DNA of 64,000 bases, from NCBI GenBank assembly GCA_029867005.1, contig CP123443.1:372001-436000 (forward strand), written 5' to 3'. The notes beneath the pieces were generated by a model. It ran no database searches, was not told where the DNA came from, and saw nothing but the letters and a program-made list of their open reading frames with translations. A program made the position numbers and the translations under genes. Origin of the DNA: Candidatus Haliotispira prima. GTDB taxonomy: Bacteria; Spirochaetota; Spirochaetia; SP-2023. How positions within the stretch are numbered: position 1 is the stretch's first letter; every line of letters begins with the position of its first letter. Shown piece after piece: positions 8,595 to 18,476 of this stretch.

Positions 8595-10400
8595 CTAATT
8601 TGGCATCAGTTCTCGTTTGGCTTTCTCGTAACCCTCCAAGGCTTCATCCAAGGAGAAAGACCGCAGCAGAGGTCCTTCCTGTTTAGCGGTTTTGCTGCGA
8701 TATATCTCCGGAAAACGGTCAATGGTCTGCATGATAGACTTGGGTGATGTCGTTCCTAAACCACAACGGCTGCCACTACGCACAATCTTTGACCACGAAA
8801 TAATTTCCTCGATATCGTTTTCCACCGCCTTGCCATCAACAAACAACTGAATCTTTTTCAGGAGTTCGACATTACCGACCCGACAGGGAACACAGATACC
8901 GCAAGATTCATTTACGAAGAACTGCATGTAATGTCGAACAATGTCCAAGATGTCCCGTTGGGAATTAAAGACCATGAGAGAGCCGTTACAGGACAAATCC
9001 TGGTAGCTGAAAACACGCTTGCCATCCAGCTTCGCAGAAACGCATTCACCGGAAGGCCCGCTGATTTGGACGGCTTTAGGATCAACGGCACCAACTTTTT
9101 CGAGTACCTCATCGAGGGTAATACCCCATTCAATTTCATAAATACCGGGCTGCCTGACATCACCGGATACGCTGATCAATCTTGTCCCGGAAGAATTAGC
9201 TGTGCCAAGTGAAAGGTAGAATTTCACACCTTTTTCGGAGATGCGCCCCACGTTGGCGAAAGTCTCGACATTATTGACAATAGTGGGTTTCCCTTTGTAG
9301 CCTTTCTGAACCGGGAAAGGTGGTTTTACGCGAGGTGTACCACGCTTTCCTTCGCAAGATTCAATCAGGGCAGACTCATCACCACAGATATAGGCACCGG
9401 CACCGAGGTGGACACGGATGTCAAAATCAAATCCCTTTTTGCCCAGAATATTCTTGCCAAGGAGATTTTGGGTGCGCATGTCTGACAGAATATTCTCAAG
9501 ATAGCAATGGAGGTAATTATACTCATAGCGCAGATAGAGAATCCCTTCTGTGGCACCAACAGAGTAGGAGGCAATCAGCATTCCGAGTATAACCTGTTCG
9601 GGAGCCTTAGTCAGGAGTACCCGGTCTTTAAAAGTACCCGGTTCTCCCTCATCTGCATTACAGATAATAACCTTTTCTTCACCTTCGGCCCTACGGCAAA
9701 TGTCCCATTTCAGACCGGTCATAAAGCCGGCACCGCCACGCCCTCTCAACTGAGAATTGGTCAATTCGGAAATGACATCATCCGGAGAACGGCTGCAGAC
9801 TTCACCCAAGATTTGTTCCGTCTTGATTTTGTTTGAAAAGAAAACGGGACCGCACTCCTGAATATTGCTTTTTACCAGATTTTCAATGTAGCCGAGGGAT
9901 GTCTTATCAATACCTTGGGGATTTGTAATTTGTTCTGCGGTTTTACCGTTGCGAATTTCCGCAATGACACTTTTCACTTTTGCCGGAGTAAGTTGTGTAA
10001 AAGGAATCATATCGATCAGAATCGCAGGTTCCTGATCCGAAAGACCGATACAAGCTGTCTCAAAGAGACTGAAGAGGCCATCGGCACTGGTTTCTTCGAG
10101 AGCACAGCCTGTTTCCTGTTCCAATGCAGCGAGAACGGCGTCATATCCATTCATGCGGGCAATGACAGTGTCAGCAACATAAATGATATGTTTGCCCGTA
10201 GGCTGCTGGTGGAGGAAGTGATAGAAACTGATCGTTTCCTTCACGTCCAAAGGAGAGATGCAAAAGTATTCTGCAAGTGCCTGAACACTTTGATCACTTA
10301 TGTGACCGTCACCCTCTTGAACCCGAACCAGTATATCAATCAAGTAGGCACGATCCTTAGGGTATTCCGCCAAAATAGAGCGTAAAATGCTATCTTTCAT
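8595..10400 (-). CDS. hoxF: HoxF, NAD- and FMN-binding diaphorase subunit with NuoE-like N-terminus
   Basis: 601 residues, the length of the fused HoxF type, so no separate hoxE is expected or found. Residues 1 to about 165 look like the NuoE 24-kDa fold, but the usual four cysteines of the 2Fe-2S site are not there (only one cysteine, in ETACIGLSD). The rest is NuoF-like: RGRGGAGFMTGLKW and CNADEGEPGTFKDR for FMN and NAD binding, and CGICVPCR with a later RCGLG cysteine for the 4Fe-4S cluster. First gene of the operon, with its own promoter upstream. Confidence 0.96.
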   Translation of the reverse strand: MKDSILRSILAEYPKDRAYLIDILVRVQEGDGHISDQSVQALAEYFCISPLDVKETISFYHFLHQQPTGKHIIYVADTVIARMNGYDAVLAALEQETGCALEETSADGLFSLFETACIGLSDQEPAILIDMIPFTQLTPAKVKSVIAEIRNGKTAEQITNPQGIDKTSLGYIENLVKSNIQECGPVFFSNKIKTEQILGEVCSRSPDDVISELTNSQLRGRGGAGFMTGLKWDICRRAEGEEKVIICNADEGEPGTFKDRVLLTKAPEQVILGMLIASYSVGATEGILYLRYEYNYLHCYLENILSDMRTQNLLGKNILGKKGFDFDIRVHLGAGAYICGDESALIESCEGKRGTPRVKPPFPVQKGYKGKPTIVNNVETFANVGRISEKGVKFYLSLGTANSSGTRLISVSGDVRQPGIYEIEWGITLDEVLEKVGAVDPKAVQISGPSGECVSAKLDGKRVFSYQDLSCNGSLMVFNSQRDILDIVRHYMQFFVNESCGICVPCRVGNVELLKKIQLFVDGKAVENDIEEIISWSKIVRSGSRCGLGTTSPKSIMQTIDRFPEIYRSKTAKQEGPLLRSFSLDEALEGYEKAKRELMPN

Positions 10401-10491
10401 TGATTTTTTACCTTTCCTTGTTATATTCGTTTCTTACAATTCAACAATCAGCCAATCGGAGATTGATAATTGCCTCCACTACACATCCGAT

Positions 10492-10521
10492 ATTCTAATA
10501 CCGTTTTTCTAAGGTTGTCAA
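10492..10521 (-). promoter_or_regulatory. Sigma-70 type promoter of the hox-hyp operon
   Basis: On the minus strand TTGACA (10516-10521) and TAGAAT (10492-10497) are separated by 18 nt, about 90 nt upstream of the hoxF ATG. I looked for a GG-N10-GC sigma-54 element in the 417-nt gap and did not find one, although a sigma-54 activator gene lies upstream. Confidence 0.6.
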
Positions 10522-10629
10522 TTAAAAGTTTAAGAATTTCGTCTGATTTTTATTTTTGGAATTTATAGATTTCAAATGCGATCAGTCCATATTTTAGATT
10601 ATGTATTAATCAAATTAAATTATTTTTTA

Positions 10630-10672
10630 CTCAATAATGTTAATGATAATCATTATTATTAACATTATTGAG
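10630..10672. promoter_or_regulatory. 43-nt palindrome with Fur-box-like core
   Basis: Two 15-nt arms (10630-10644 and 10658-10672) are exact inverted copies. The centre, 10639-10657, matches the classical 19-nt Fur box at 17 of 19 positions. It lies about 110 nt upstream of the hoxF -35 and 145 nt past the regulator stop codon. No T-run follows on either strand, so a terminator is less likely than an operator. A metal-responsive regulator (Fur, Nur or similar) would make sense for a NiFe enzyme operon; that link is inference. Confidence 0.6.
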
Positions 10673-10817
10673 TGCTATCTCCAGCCGGAAGATTATCAGA
10701 TTTATGGATGGAAATCCATTTCTGAATTTGATCAAATTGAAGGAAAAGGTTCCATGTCCGGGAGTTCAGGGTAAATTCAAGGTAAGTTCAGGGTTAGAAG
10801 TGGGAAACTTTTAGTGC

Positions 10818-12647
10818 CTACTGACGGAAATCTTTATATTCCAAATTATAACGATTCATACGCAGGCCGATTTGGCGCTCGGAGATATCGAGCTGCTTGG
10901 CTGCCAGGCGCATATTACCCTGATTGTCCTTCAGAGCCTCGTAGAGCATGTCCAGCTCCAGTCGTTCCAAAGCTTCCTTTAAGGTATAATTAATAGTGGT
11001 TTGGGATGATTTTCCGGATTGTAAAGTCGGTGGCAGGTGATGGGCATAGATCACACCGTCTTCGCAAAGAATACTTGCCCGCTCAATGACATTTTCCAGT
11101 TCGCGGACATTGCCCGGCCAATTATAGGACATAAGTAAACTGATGGTACTGTCGGCAACACGCACAACGTTTGTGCCGATCCGGACAGCGTTTTTTTCGA
11201 GAAAGTGATCCACCAATAAAGTAATATCACTTTTGCGCTCGCGCAGGAGTGGCAGATGGATGGGAAAGACACTGAGGCGGAAGAACAAGTCTTCACGGAA
11301 GTTGCGCTCCTGAATGTCCTGTTCTAAGTTGTGGTTACTGGCAGCAATGATGCGTACATCGGCACTGCGCATAGACTCCGAACCCAGCGGTTGGTATTCT
11401 TTTTCCTGGAGGATGCGCAACAATTTGCTTTGCAGGTGCAGAGGCAGTTCACTGATTTCATCGAGGAACAAGGTCCCGCCTTCGGCTAATTCAAAGCGTC
11501 CCTTGTGGTTGTGTAAGGCCCCTGTGAAGGATCCTTTGACATGACCAAACAATTCGCTGTCGATCACCCCCTCGGGCAGGGTGGCGCAATTGACGCTGAT
11601 AAATGGCTTTTTGGCCCGTATTGAGCTTTGATGAATGGCCCGTGCGACCAGCTCTTTACCCGTGCCACTTTCCCCGCGAATGAGGACAGTAGTATCCACC
11701 TTCGCTACTTGAGTGATCTGCATGAATAGTTCCTGCATGGCACCGGAACGTCCGACAATCTGTCGCAGTGACTCATTTTGATCCGAACGTTTACGTAGAA
11801 TGGCGTTGGCTCGCTGTAGGCGCCGGTGTTCCTGTTCCAATTCGATGCGCGTCTTTACGGTGTTGACCATCAGGTCGCAGACGAGCTTTAAGAAGGCCCC
11901 CAGTTCTCCGATATCAGTAAACATTGGGCTGTCGAGCAGATAATTTTCCAAGTCTCCTTGTTCTGCCAGCAGACTTGGGCGGTCTCGGGCCGGAGGCCGG
12001 AGATAGCAGAGTCCGGTACTTAAAGTGCCGATTACTTGTTCGTTGGGGGAGTTTTCTGTCGGGTTCTGGGTGATCGGCAGGCAGAGAAACCCTACCGTGG
12101 TATTGCTAAACTGCTCCTTCAATCCGGTGCGGTTGAGAAATTCCGGAGCACTGTGGATGTCAGGGCAGAAATAAGGCCGGTTGTTTTTGGTCACCATGCC
12201 AATAATGCCTTCTCCGGGGCGGTAACGATGGCGGTAGTTCACGTTGCGGGTTTCCAACCCTTCTCCCTCTACATTGCGTTGGGCAGCAGAGCAAGGGTTG
12301 GCAATGCTGCTTTCGGCAATGATGGCCTCGTTATCATAGTCGTTTTGGATGCTGAGCAACAGAAACGGCAGGTGGATTTCCTTGGCCAGCAGGTTGAGAC
12401 TGTTTTTCAACAGCAGGGCCAATGTCGTACTTGCCGGATTGGGCTCGTTGTCCGGAGATTGGCGGTGTAGGCTTTGGCTGAGTATCTGATTGATAGAAGA
12501 AATTAGAGACAGCGTTCGTTGGGAGCTCTTGAAGTCACCCAAATGGCAGCCGCTTGGTTGTTCCCCATCGTCTCGTTCACTGCCGTCTCCGGGGGCTTTA
12601 TCTGCTCGGCGCGCCGGTGTGGTTCTTTTTCTGATGGGGTTCTGCAT
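10818..12647 (-). CDS. NifA-like sigma-54-dependent transcriptional activator
   Basis: 609 residues in three parts: an N-terminal GAF sensor (about 40-260), a linker helix, an AAA+ domain and a Fis-type DNA-binding helix-turn-helix at the end (AAKQLDISERQIGLRMNRY). The AAA+ part has Walker A GESGTGKE, the sigma-54 contact loop as GSFTGA (usual GAFTGA) and Walker B GGTLFLDEISEL. The first 45 residues are a charged, disordered-looking tail, and the start could be internal. It points toward the hox operon and is the natural candidate to control it, but no -24/-12 site was seen before hoxF, so its real targets may lie elsewhere. Confidence 0.88.
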   Translation of the reverse strand: MQNPIRKRTTPARRADKAPGDGSERDDGEQPSGCHLGDFKSSQRTLSLISSINQILSQSLHRQSPDNEPNPASTTLALLLKNSLNLLAKEIHLPFLLLSIQNDYDNEAIIAESSIANPCSAAQRNVEGEGLETRNVNYRHRYRPGEGIIGMVTKNNRPYFCPDIHSAPEFLNRTGLKEQFSNTTVGFLCLPITQNPTENSPNEQVIGTLSTGLCYLRPPARDRPSLLAEQGDLENYLLDSPMFTDIGELGAFLKLVCDLMVNTVKTRIELEQEHRRLQRANAILRKRSDQNESLRQIVGRSGAMQELFMQITQVAKVDTTVLIRGESGTGKELVARAIHQSSIRAKKPFISVNCATLPEGVIDSELFGHVKGSFTGALHNHKGRFELAEGGTLFLDEISELPLHLQSKLLRILQEKEYQPLGSESMRSADVRIIAASNHNLEQDIQERNFREDLFFRLSVFPIHLPLLRERKSDITLLVDHFLEKNAVRIGTNVVRVADSTISLLMSYNWPGNVRELENVIERASILCEDGVIYAHHLPPTLQSGKSSQTTINYTLKEALERLELDMLYEALKDNQGNMRLAAKQLDISERQIGLRMNRYNLEYKDFRQ

Positions 12648-12887
12648 AAGTCCGGTCTCTTTAGAGTTTGTGGATTTAGGATGGGGATATCATCCTCCGC
12701 ATTCAATCGCATTCTCCGAATTTTTATGTATTCTCGGGCAAAGATGCCCAAATTTGCCGGGTAGCCGGAAGCAGTTAAAGTACTTACAACCCTGTAAAAT
12801 TAGGGCGGAAATGAGAGTCTTTGACGGTTCTTCAGTTATGGCCGGTCCGGCCGGACAAATTCTCCTCTGTTCCGATGGCGGGGTTAC

Positions 12888-12915
12888 TTGACCTAATTGC
12901 AGTAATTTGTAGGAT
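12888..12915 (+). promoter_or_regulatory. Possible promoter upstream of rimP
   Basis: TTGACC (12888-12893) and TAGGAT (12910-12915) with 16 nt between. It stands some 30 nt before the leader terminator at 12947. The -10 is a weak match, hence low confidence. Confidence 0.35.
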
Positions 12916-12946
12916 TGGGCCAAAGTTTTCTGGTGTGTCTTTCAGA

Positions 12947-12971
12947 AGAGTCCAAAGCGACTCTTTTTTTT
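12947..12971 (+). terminator. Intrinsic terminator in the rimP-nusA-infB leader
   Basis: Perfect 6-bp stem AGAGTC/GACTCT with a 6-nt loop, running directly into eight T residues. There is no upstream gene on this strand for it to end (the regulator at 10818-12647 is divergent), and the first plus-strand gene is rimP 158 nt downstream. It therefore looks like an attenuator or the end of a short RNA. The rest of 12648-13128 has only a 12-nt palindrome (12845-12856). Confidence 0.7.
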
Positions 12972-13128
12972 GTACCATCAGGATTTTTGGAGATGTATTC
13001 TGGCATCCTTGTTTTGAAGGTCCCGAGTTTTGAAGGTCCTGAAAATTTTGTATGTAGATACAGGATTTTCAGTGGATTGTGATGGTTGCAGTATATATGA
13101 CGGTGATTTGAGGAGAATTATCTGCTTA

Positions 13129-13668
13129 ATGAAGTTAAAAGAAATAACCGGTACGGCGGTTCAGCAGCAGTTGTTGCAACGTTTGGAACAACTATTGAAA
13201 AAAGATGGCTATCAGGTGGTTGAATTGGGTCATGCCGTATTGAAAAACAGAGCTCAGTTCCACATCGTTCTGTTTCATCCTGCGGGGATCAGTCTGGATG
13301 CCTGCTCCGAACTGCATAAGATTGCGGACGTAGAAATTGAACGCTTACAGGCTGGTGGACTTCGGGTCTCCGGCAACAATGATTACAGCTTAGAGTTGTC
13401 TTCCCCCGGCTTGGGACGGTCCCTGCGCAGCCACCGGGAGTTTGAGGTATTCCGGGGGCAAAATGTACGCTGCTTGGTTGAAGATCATTGGTATCAGGGT
13501 ACCTTGCGCGGTTTTGATGAGGGTCTGAACGGAGAGCCCGAACTGTCTTTAGAGTTGCCGCAAAGTGTGGACAAAGAGGGCCGAGTAGTCGATGAGATGA
13601 AAGAAAATCTTCCGGAACTTTTGCATTTTCCTTTGGAGCAGATCCGGAAAGTAGAGCTGGATTCTTAG
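13129..13668 (+). CDS. rimP: RimP, 30S ribosome maturation factor
   Basis: 179 residues from the ATG at 13129, chosen over an in-frame ATG at 13030 because AGGAG stands at 13111-13115 and because the family begins near here. RimP binds the assembling 30S subunit. Typical features are the N-terminal domain ending GNDYSLELSSPGLGRSL and the C-terminal SH3-like barrel (REFEVFRGQNVRCLVE). First gene of the rimP-nusA-infB-rbfA-truB run. Confidence 0.93.
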   Translation: MKLKEITGTAVQQQLLQRLEQLLKKDGYQVVELGHAVLKNRAQFHIVLFHPAGISLDACSELHKIADVEIERLQAGGLRVSGNNDYSLELSSPGLGRSLRSHREFEVFRGQNVRCLVEDHWYQGTLRGFDEGLNGEPELSLELPQSVDKEGRVVDEMKENLPELLHFPLEQIRKVELDS

Positions 13669-13812
13669 CAGGGCTTGTATTGTCGTACACCATTTTGTTG
13701 TTTGGATTGTTGAATAGTCGAATTTGATGGAAATTAAGGGCGATTTTGATAGACAGACAGAACGACATCGTTTGTCTGCTGAGCGTGTGCCAAGGCGGAA
13801 AGAGGAGCTAGC

Positions 13813-15234
13813 ATGAATGAATTTCTGGAAAATATCCGTATGATTCATCAGGAAAAGAATATTTCTGAAGAACTCGTGCTGAAAAATATTGAGAATTCTT
13901 TGAAAGCCGCATATAAAAAGCACTTTGGTACTGATGAGAACGCCGTGGTTCAGTTTCATGAGGATTATGCCGGTGTATCGCTGTATGCGCAAAAACGGAT
14001 TGTGGCGGATGAGGAACTGAATGATCCGGTGTTGGAAGTGGCTTTTTCGGAGGCGCAGGAGCATAATAATGAGGCCGAGATAGGTGACGAACTCCTGTTT
14101 GAATTAGATTTGAAGAACGATTTTGGCCGGGGTGCTGTTTACAATGCCAAACAACGCAGCCGCCAGGGGCTGCGCGAGATTCAGAAGGATACCCTGTATT
14201 CGGAGTTTAAGGATAAGCTGGGAGAATTGATCATTGGTTATAACCAGCGCGAACGCAATGGCAATGTCTACATCAATTTGGGCAAAACGGAAGGGGTTTT
14301 GCCCAAACGTTTTCAGTCCCCAAGGGAAATCTATCGCCCCGGTGATCGGGTTAAGGTCTTGATTGAGAATGTGCGTCGGCACAGTCAGGGTTTGCAGATT
14401 GTGCTTTCGCGCAGCAGTCCGGAGCTGGTGCGGAAGTTGTTTGAAATTGAAGTTTCTGAGATTTATGATGGTACAGTCGACATTTATAAGGTGGTGCGGG
14501 AAGCCGGTTCGCGTACGAAGATGGCGGTTTATTCCTACCGGGATGATGTTGATCCCGTAGGTGCCTGTGTCGGGGTGAAGGGCAGTCGAATCCAGAACGT
14601 AATCCGTGAGCTGGAAGGTGAAAAGATTGATGTGTTGCGCTACGACAGCAATCCGATTGATTTTATTAAAAATGCTTTGTCTCCGGCCCAAGTTGAGCAG
14701 ATACACATCGTCAGTCAACGTCGCAAAGCAGCTTTGGCTGTGGTTCCCGAGGAGCAGCTTTCGTTGGCTATTGGTAAGCAGGGTGTAAATATCCGCTTGG
14801 CCGGTCGCTTGGTGGGTTGGAGTATTGACATTAAGACTCAGGAACAATTTGCCGAAATGGAGATTGAACCGGATGTCGAAGAAGCCCCGGTGGAATTGTT
14901 TAGTGATTTTGAGCCGGTACAGGGTCTGGAAGACCTGGAAGGCATGACCGAAGAGCTGTTGATAGTGCTGGAGAAGAAGAATATCACGAAGATCGAGCAC
15001 TTACAGGGGCTGTCTCTGACCGATATTGGAACGATGTTGGCTTCTGAGTCTGCGGATGTGATTGAAGCGGTGGAAAGTATCGTGGACATCAATGCTGATG
15101 CGATTGATAGTTATGTAGCCCCCGGTGCTGAAGAAGTATTGGTCTATCAATGTCCGGAATGTGGTCACGAAATTGATGTGTCAATGACGGAATGTCCCGG
15201 TTGTCAGGTCGGTTTAAGTTTTGAGGAAGAATAA
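13813..15234 (+). CDS. nusA: NusA transcription elongation/antitermination factor with C-terminal zinc ribbon
   Basis: 473 residues. Order of domains: RNA polymerase-binding N-terminal domain (1 to about 125), S1 (VYINLGKTEGVLPKRFQ), KH1 (DPVGACVGVKGSRIQNV), KH2 (LSLAIGKQGVNIRLA), then an acidic linker with one helix-hairpin-helix-like repeat (LIVLEKKNITKIEHLQGL). The last 30 residues hold two CxxC pairs, CPECGH and CPGCQ, spaced as in a zinc ribbon, which is not part of the E. coli protein. Start has GAGGAGC about 7 nt upstream. Confidence 0.96.
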   Translation: MNEFLENIRMIHQEKNISEELVLKNIENSLKAAYKKHFGTDENAVVQFHEDYAGVSLYAQKRIVADEELNDPVLEVAFSEAQEHNNEAEIGDELLFELDLKNDFGRGAVYNAKQRSRQGLREIQKDTLYSEFKDKLGELIIGYNQRERNGNVYINLGKTEGVLPKRFQSPREIYRPGDRVKVLIENVRRHSQGLQIVLSRSSPELVRKLFEIEVSEIYDGTVDIYKVVREAGSRTKMAVYSYRDDVDPVGACVGVKGSRIQNVIRELEGEKIDVLRYDSNPIDFIKNALSPAQVEQIHIVSQRRKAALAVVPEEQLSLAIGKQGVNIRLAGRLVGWSIDIKTQEQFAEMEIEPDVEEAPVELFSDFEPVQGLEDLEGMTEELLIVLEKKNITKIEHLQGLSLTDIGTMLASESADVIEAVESIVDINADAIDSYVAPGAEEVLVYQCPECGHEIDVSMTECPGCQVGLSFEEE

Positions 15235-15379
15235 GAAGATATGCGATAGGATTTGGAGGCTGTGGGCTTGAGCGGGAGAGTTCTCCTCGGGGTCCTACGG
15301 GTGGTCTTAACGGGTTTAACGGGTTCTCTTGTAGCTAAGAGAAGACGAACGAGCGAAGGATAGTAAGCGGAAGGTACAC

Positions 15380-17839
15380 ATGGCAGAAGAAAACAAAAAA
15401 GTTATAAAAAAAACCGGTCCTACTCTTGTTAAGAAAAAGCACACGCCTACAAGTAAAAACCCGCATGGATCCGGCGGAGACACAGCGGGAAAGAAGGTAG
15501 TGCGCAAAGTAGTGCGCAAGGTCGCTGTGAAGAAGCCCGGGGCAAGGCCGGAGGCCAAGGGTTCAAACAATTCCGCTCCGGCTCGCAATGACTCTGCGGC
15601 CGGTAAGCAAGCCGGTTCGGCTGTTCGGGGCGGCGGTACCCGGCCTGTGGGAGATCGAAAGTTAAGTCCGGAGCAGTTGGAGCGTTTGCGCGAAGCTCGG
15701 CGCAAGGCTCAGCCTACGGTTCAGTTTGAAATTACCCGGCCACCGCGCAAGCGCACGGCCGGAGAGCGCAGTCGCGGTCCGGGAGGACCGAAAAGTGCCG
15801 GCGGACAGAGTGGGTCCGCAGGACCCGGCCAGCGGGGCAACAGAGGGCCTCGTCCCGGTGCGCCCGGCACAAATAACAATCTCAGCAGCACTATAGCCAC
15901 AGCCGGTATGTCGGGAAGCCCGCCGCCGGCCGGGGCACAGAAGGCCGTAGCCCGGGGGAGTGACAGTCGCCGCAGCAGCAAAGAACGCGAAAAGATGGAT
16001 CGCCGCCGCGAAGACTTAGAGCATTTTGCCAGTCAGGTTCGGAGAAAGAAGGCTTTCACTGCGGCGGATGTAGTTCCGAAAGAGATATCGATCATGGAGT
16101 CGATTACAGTCTCGGAATTGGCCCGCAAGATGAATCTGAAAGCTTCGGACATCATTGGCAAGTTGATGAAACAGGGTGCGATGGCCAGCATCAATCAGTC
16201 CATTGATTCGGATACCGCCAGTGTTGTCGCGAAAGAGTTTGATTGTAAGGTCAACGTGGTTTCGCTCTACGAAGAGACTCTGATTGAGTCCGAACATGTG
16301 GAGCAGGAGGACTATGTCAAACGTGCTCCGGTGGTGACGATTATGGGGCATGTCGACCACGGTAAAACTACGTTGTTGGATGCCTTGCGTGAATCGGATG
16401 TGGCCCAGGGTGAACACGGCGGTATCACTCAGCACATCGGTGCCTACCAAGTTCATATGCCGGGTTCCGGGGGTACGATTACCTTCTTGGATACTCCCGG
16501 CCACGCTGCTTTTACGATGATGCGTGCCCGAGGTGCCCAGGTTACTGATTTGATTGTGCTGATCGTGGCCGCAGATGACGGTGTAATGCCGCAGACTATC
16601 GAGGCCATTAATCATGCGAAAGAAGCCAAGGTACCTATCGTAGTCACAATCACCAAATCCGATTTGGAGACGGCGAATCCCGAACGAGTCAAACAGCAAC
16701 TTTCGGAGCATGACCTGATGCCCTCAGACTGGGGTGGTCAGACTTCCTATGTCGAGGTTTCGGCCGTTTCCGGGAAGGGCTTGCCGGAGTTGCTGGAGAC
16801 CATTGTGCTGGAAACGGAAATTCTGGAGCTGAAGGCACCGGTGAAGGGCCGGGCCGAGGGTAAAGTGATTGAGGCTCGGGTCGATCAGGGGCGCGGCATT
16901 GTAGCTACGGTTCTGATTGAGCGCGGTACCCTGCGTGTGGGTGATACGTATGTGGCAGGCGTGTATTCCGGTAAGGTGCGGGCCATGTTTAACGAGTATG
17001 GCAGTCGCTTGGAAGAGGCTACGCCTTCAACTCCGGTGGAGATCATCGGACTGTCCGGTGCTCCTCTGTCCGGGGACCCGTTCCAGGCCACGGAGAACGA
17101 GAAATTGGCCCGTCAGTATGGCCAGAAACGCCAGGAACTGAAAAAACAAGAAGCGAACCAGGTTGCCAAACTGACTTTGGATAACCTGTACGACCAGATT
17201 CGGGATAAGAGCGTCCGGGAATTGAAAGTAATTATCAAAGGAGACGTATACGGCTCGGTGGAAGCGGTACAACAGGCACTGGAGAAATTGAGCAACGATG
17301 AAATCCGCTTGGCTTGTATCCATTCTGCTGCCGGTGCCATCATTGAGAGCGACGTAACTTTGGCTTCGGCTTCCAATGCTATTATCATCGGTTTTCATGT
17401 GCGCCCGACGGTCAAGGCTCAAGCTCTGGCCGATCAGGAGAAAGTGGACATCCGAAAATACGGGATTATCTATGATGTGGTGGATGATATTCGCACCGCA
17501 ATGGAAGGAATGCTCTCGCCGGATAAGCAAGAGCATGTTATAGGTGAAGTGGAAGTACGTACCACTTTCCGTAATTCTCAGGTTGGTACGATTGCCGGTT
17601 GTATGGTGGTTAAGGGCTTGGTTACACGTAAGAGCTTGATACGGATATTCCGCAATGATGTGGAAATCCATTTTGGCCGGCTTTCCGGCCTGAAACGTTT
17701 CAAAGAAGACGCGCGCGAGGTGCGTGATGGTTTTGAATGTGGTATAACCATCGCGAATTTTACTGATATTCAGGAAGGCGACCGCTTTGAAGCGATTGAA
17801 GAGCGTGAAGTGGCTAAGAAACTGAAGGTCTCGGAGTAA
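15380..17839 (+). CDS. infB: Translation initiation factor IF-2
   Basis: 819 residues. The first 200 are a Lys/Arg/Gly/Pro-rich disordered tail, then an IF2N domain ([20 protein letters not shown]). The GTPase domain has G1 [15 protein letters not shown]3 DTPGHAAF and G4 TKSD, followed by domains II to IV. IF-2 brings initiator tRNA to the 30S subunit. It follows nusA after 145 nt that hold no gene, and rbfA starts 6 nt after its stop. Confidence 0.97.
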   Translation: MAEENKKVIKKTGPTLVKKKHTPTSKNPHGSGGDTAGKKVVRKVVRKVAVKKPGARPEAKGSNNSAPARNDSAAGKQAGSAVRGGGTRPVGDRKLSPEQLERLREARRKAQPTVQFEITRPPRKRTAGERSRGPGGPKSAGGQSGSAGPGQRGNRGPRPGAPGTNNNLSSTIATAGMSGSPPPAGAQKAVARGSDSRRSSKEREKMDRRREDLEHFASQVRRKKAFTAADVVPKEISIMESITVSELARKMNLKASDIIGKLMKQGAMASINQSIDSDTASVVAKEFDCKVNVVSLYEETLIESEHVEQEDYVKRAPVVTIMGHVDHGKTTLLDALRESDVAQGEHGGITQHIGAYQVHMPGSGGTITFLDTPGHAAFTMMRARGAQVTDLIVLIVAADDGVMPQTIEAINHAKEAKVPIVVTITKSDLETANPERVKQQLSEHDLMPSDWGGQTSYVEVSAVSGKGLPELLETIVLETEILELKAPVKGRAEGKVIEARVDQGRGIVATVLIERGTLRVGDTYVAGVYSGKVRAMFNEYGSRLEEATPSTPVEIIGLSGAPLSGDPFQATENEKLARQYGQKRQELKKQEANQVAKLTLDNLYDQIRDKSVRELKVIIKGDVYGSVEAVQQALEKLSNDEIRLACIHSAAGAIIESDVTLASASNAIIIGFHVRPTVKAQALADQEKVDIRKYGIIYDVVDDIRTAMEGMLSPDKQEHVIGEVEVRTTFRNSQVGTIAGCMVVKGLVTRKSLIRIFRNDVEIHFGRLSGLKRFKEDAREVRDGFECGITIANFTDIQEGDRFEAIEEREVAKKLKVSE

Positions 17840-17845
17840 TAGAGT

Positions 17846-18220
17846 ATGAACGAGCTGCGTCGTTCTAAGTTAGAAAGCTTGGTAATGCATTTGCTGAGCA
17901 AGTTGATTAGTATGCAGGATATCAAAGATTATCGGGTTGGGACTGATGTCAGTGTGACTGCGGTGAAGATGAGCAATGACGGAGCTTACGCCGATGTGCA
18001 CGTGTCTTCGTTCCAAAGTGCGGATCATAGTATCCGGGGCGCAGAAGGCTTGAATTGTGCGGCGGGCTTCATCCGGCGCAAGTTGGCTCCGAAGCTACAT
18101 TTGCGCAAAATTCCCGATTTTCGTTTCCATCCCGACCATAGTTTTCGCATTCAAATGGCGATGGAGAAGCGTCTGGAAGGCTTGACGGCCGGTGCCGGGG
18201 ATAAGACAGAGGAAGATTAG
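17846..18220 (+). CDS. rbfA: RbfA, ribosome-binding factor A
   Basis: 124 residues, the normal size. RbfA is a KH-type cold-shock and 16S rRNA maturation factor. Family patterns include LVMHLLSKLISMQDIKD, the YADVHVSSF strand, and HLRKIPDFRFHPDHSF near the end. It starts 6 nt after infB, so it is almost certainly co-transcribed. Confidence 0.93.
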   Translation: MNELRRSKLESLVMHLLSKLISMQDIKDYRVGTDVSVTAVKMSNDGAYADVHVSSFQSADHSIRGAEGLNCAAGFIRRKLAPKLHLRKIPDFRFHPDHSFRIQMAMEKRLEGLTAGAGDKTEED

Positions 18221-18476
18221 AGAGTCTCTGTTTTACCGGGCATTGCCAACGGCAGTTTTCTGTATTGCAGAGGGTCTGTCTCTGTTTCATTTTTCCCGGA
18301 GGAAGCAGAAAGAAATCTTCCAAAGGCCGAAGGTCCTGTAAGGGCCAAAGTCTTCCAATGGCCTTGGAAGATTCTCAGGAAATTCTTAAAAAAATAATCT
18401 TTGAAGAATCCTAAAAATCCCGGGAAAATCCTTGGAGGGGCTTGAGACACGGGCAAGTCGAAAGGCAGAGGAAACC

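Noticed and set aside
10630-10672. The 43-nt palindrome as terminator of the activator gene
   Set aside because: No T-run follows on either strand, it is A/T-rich, and it lies 145 nt past the stop codon; an operator fits better, though a terminator is not excluded.
10400-10817. Sigma-54 promoter for hoxF
   Set aside because: Candidates such as the GGCTGGAGATAGC stretch on the minus strand have 9 and not 10 nt between GG and GC, and sigma-54 spacing is strict.
12648-13128. tRNA-fMet gene (metY) before rimP, as in E. coli
   Set aside because: No cloverleaf could be drawn in this stretch.
16016-16711. 231-codon open frame opposite infB
   Set aside because: Antisense to the conserved GTPase domain of IF-2, so a chance frame.
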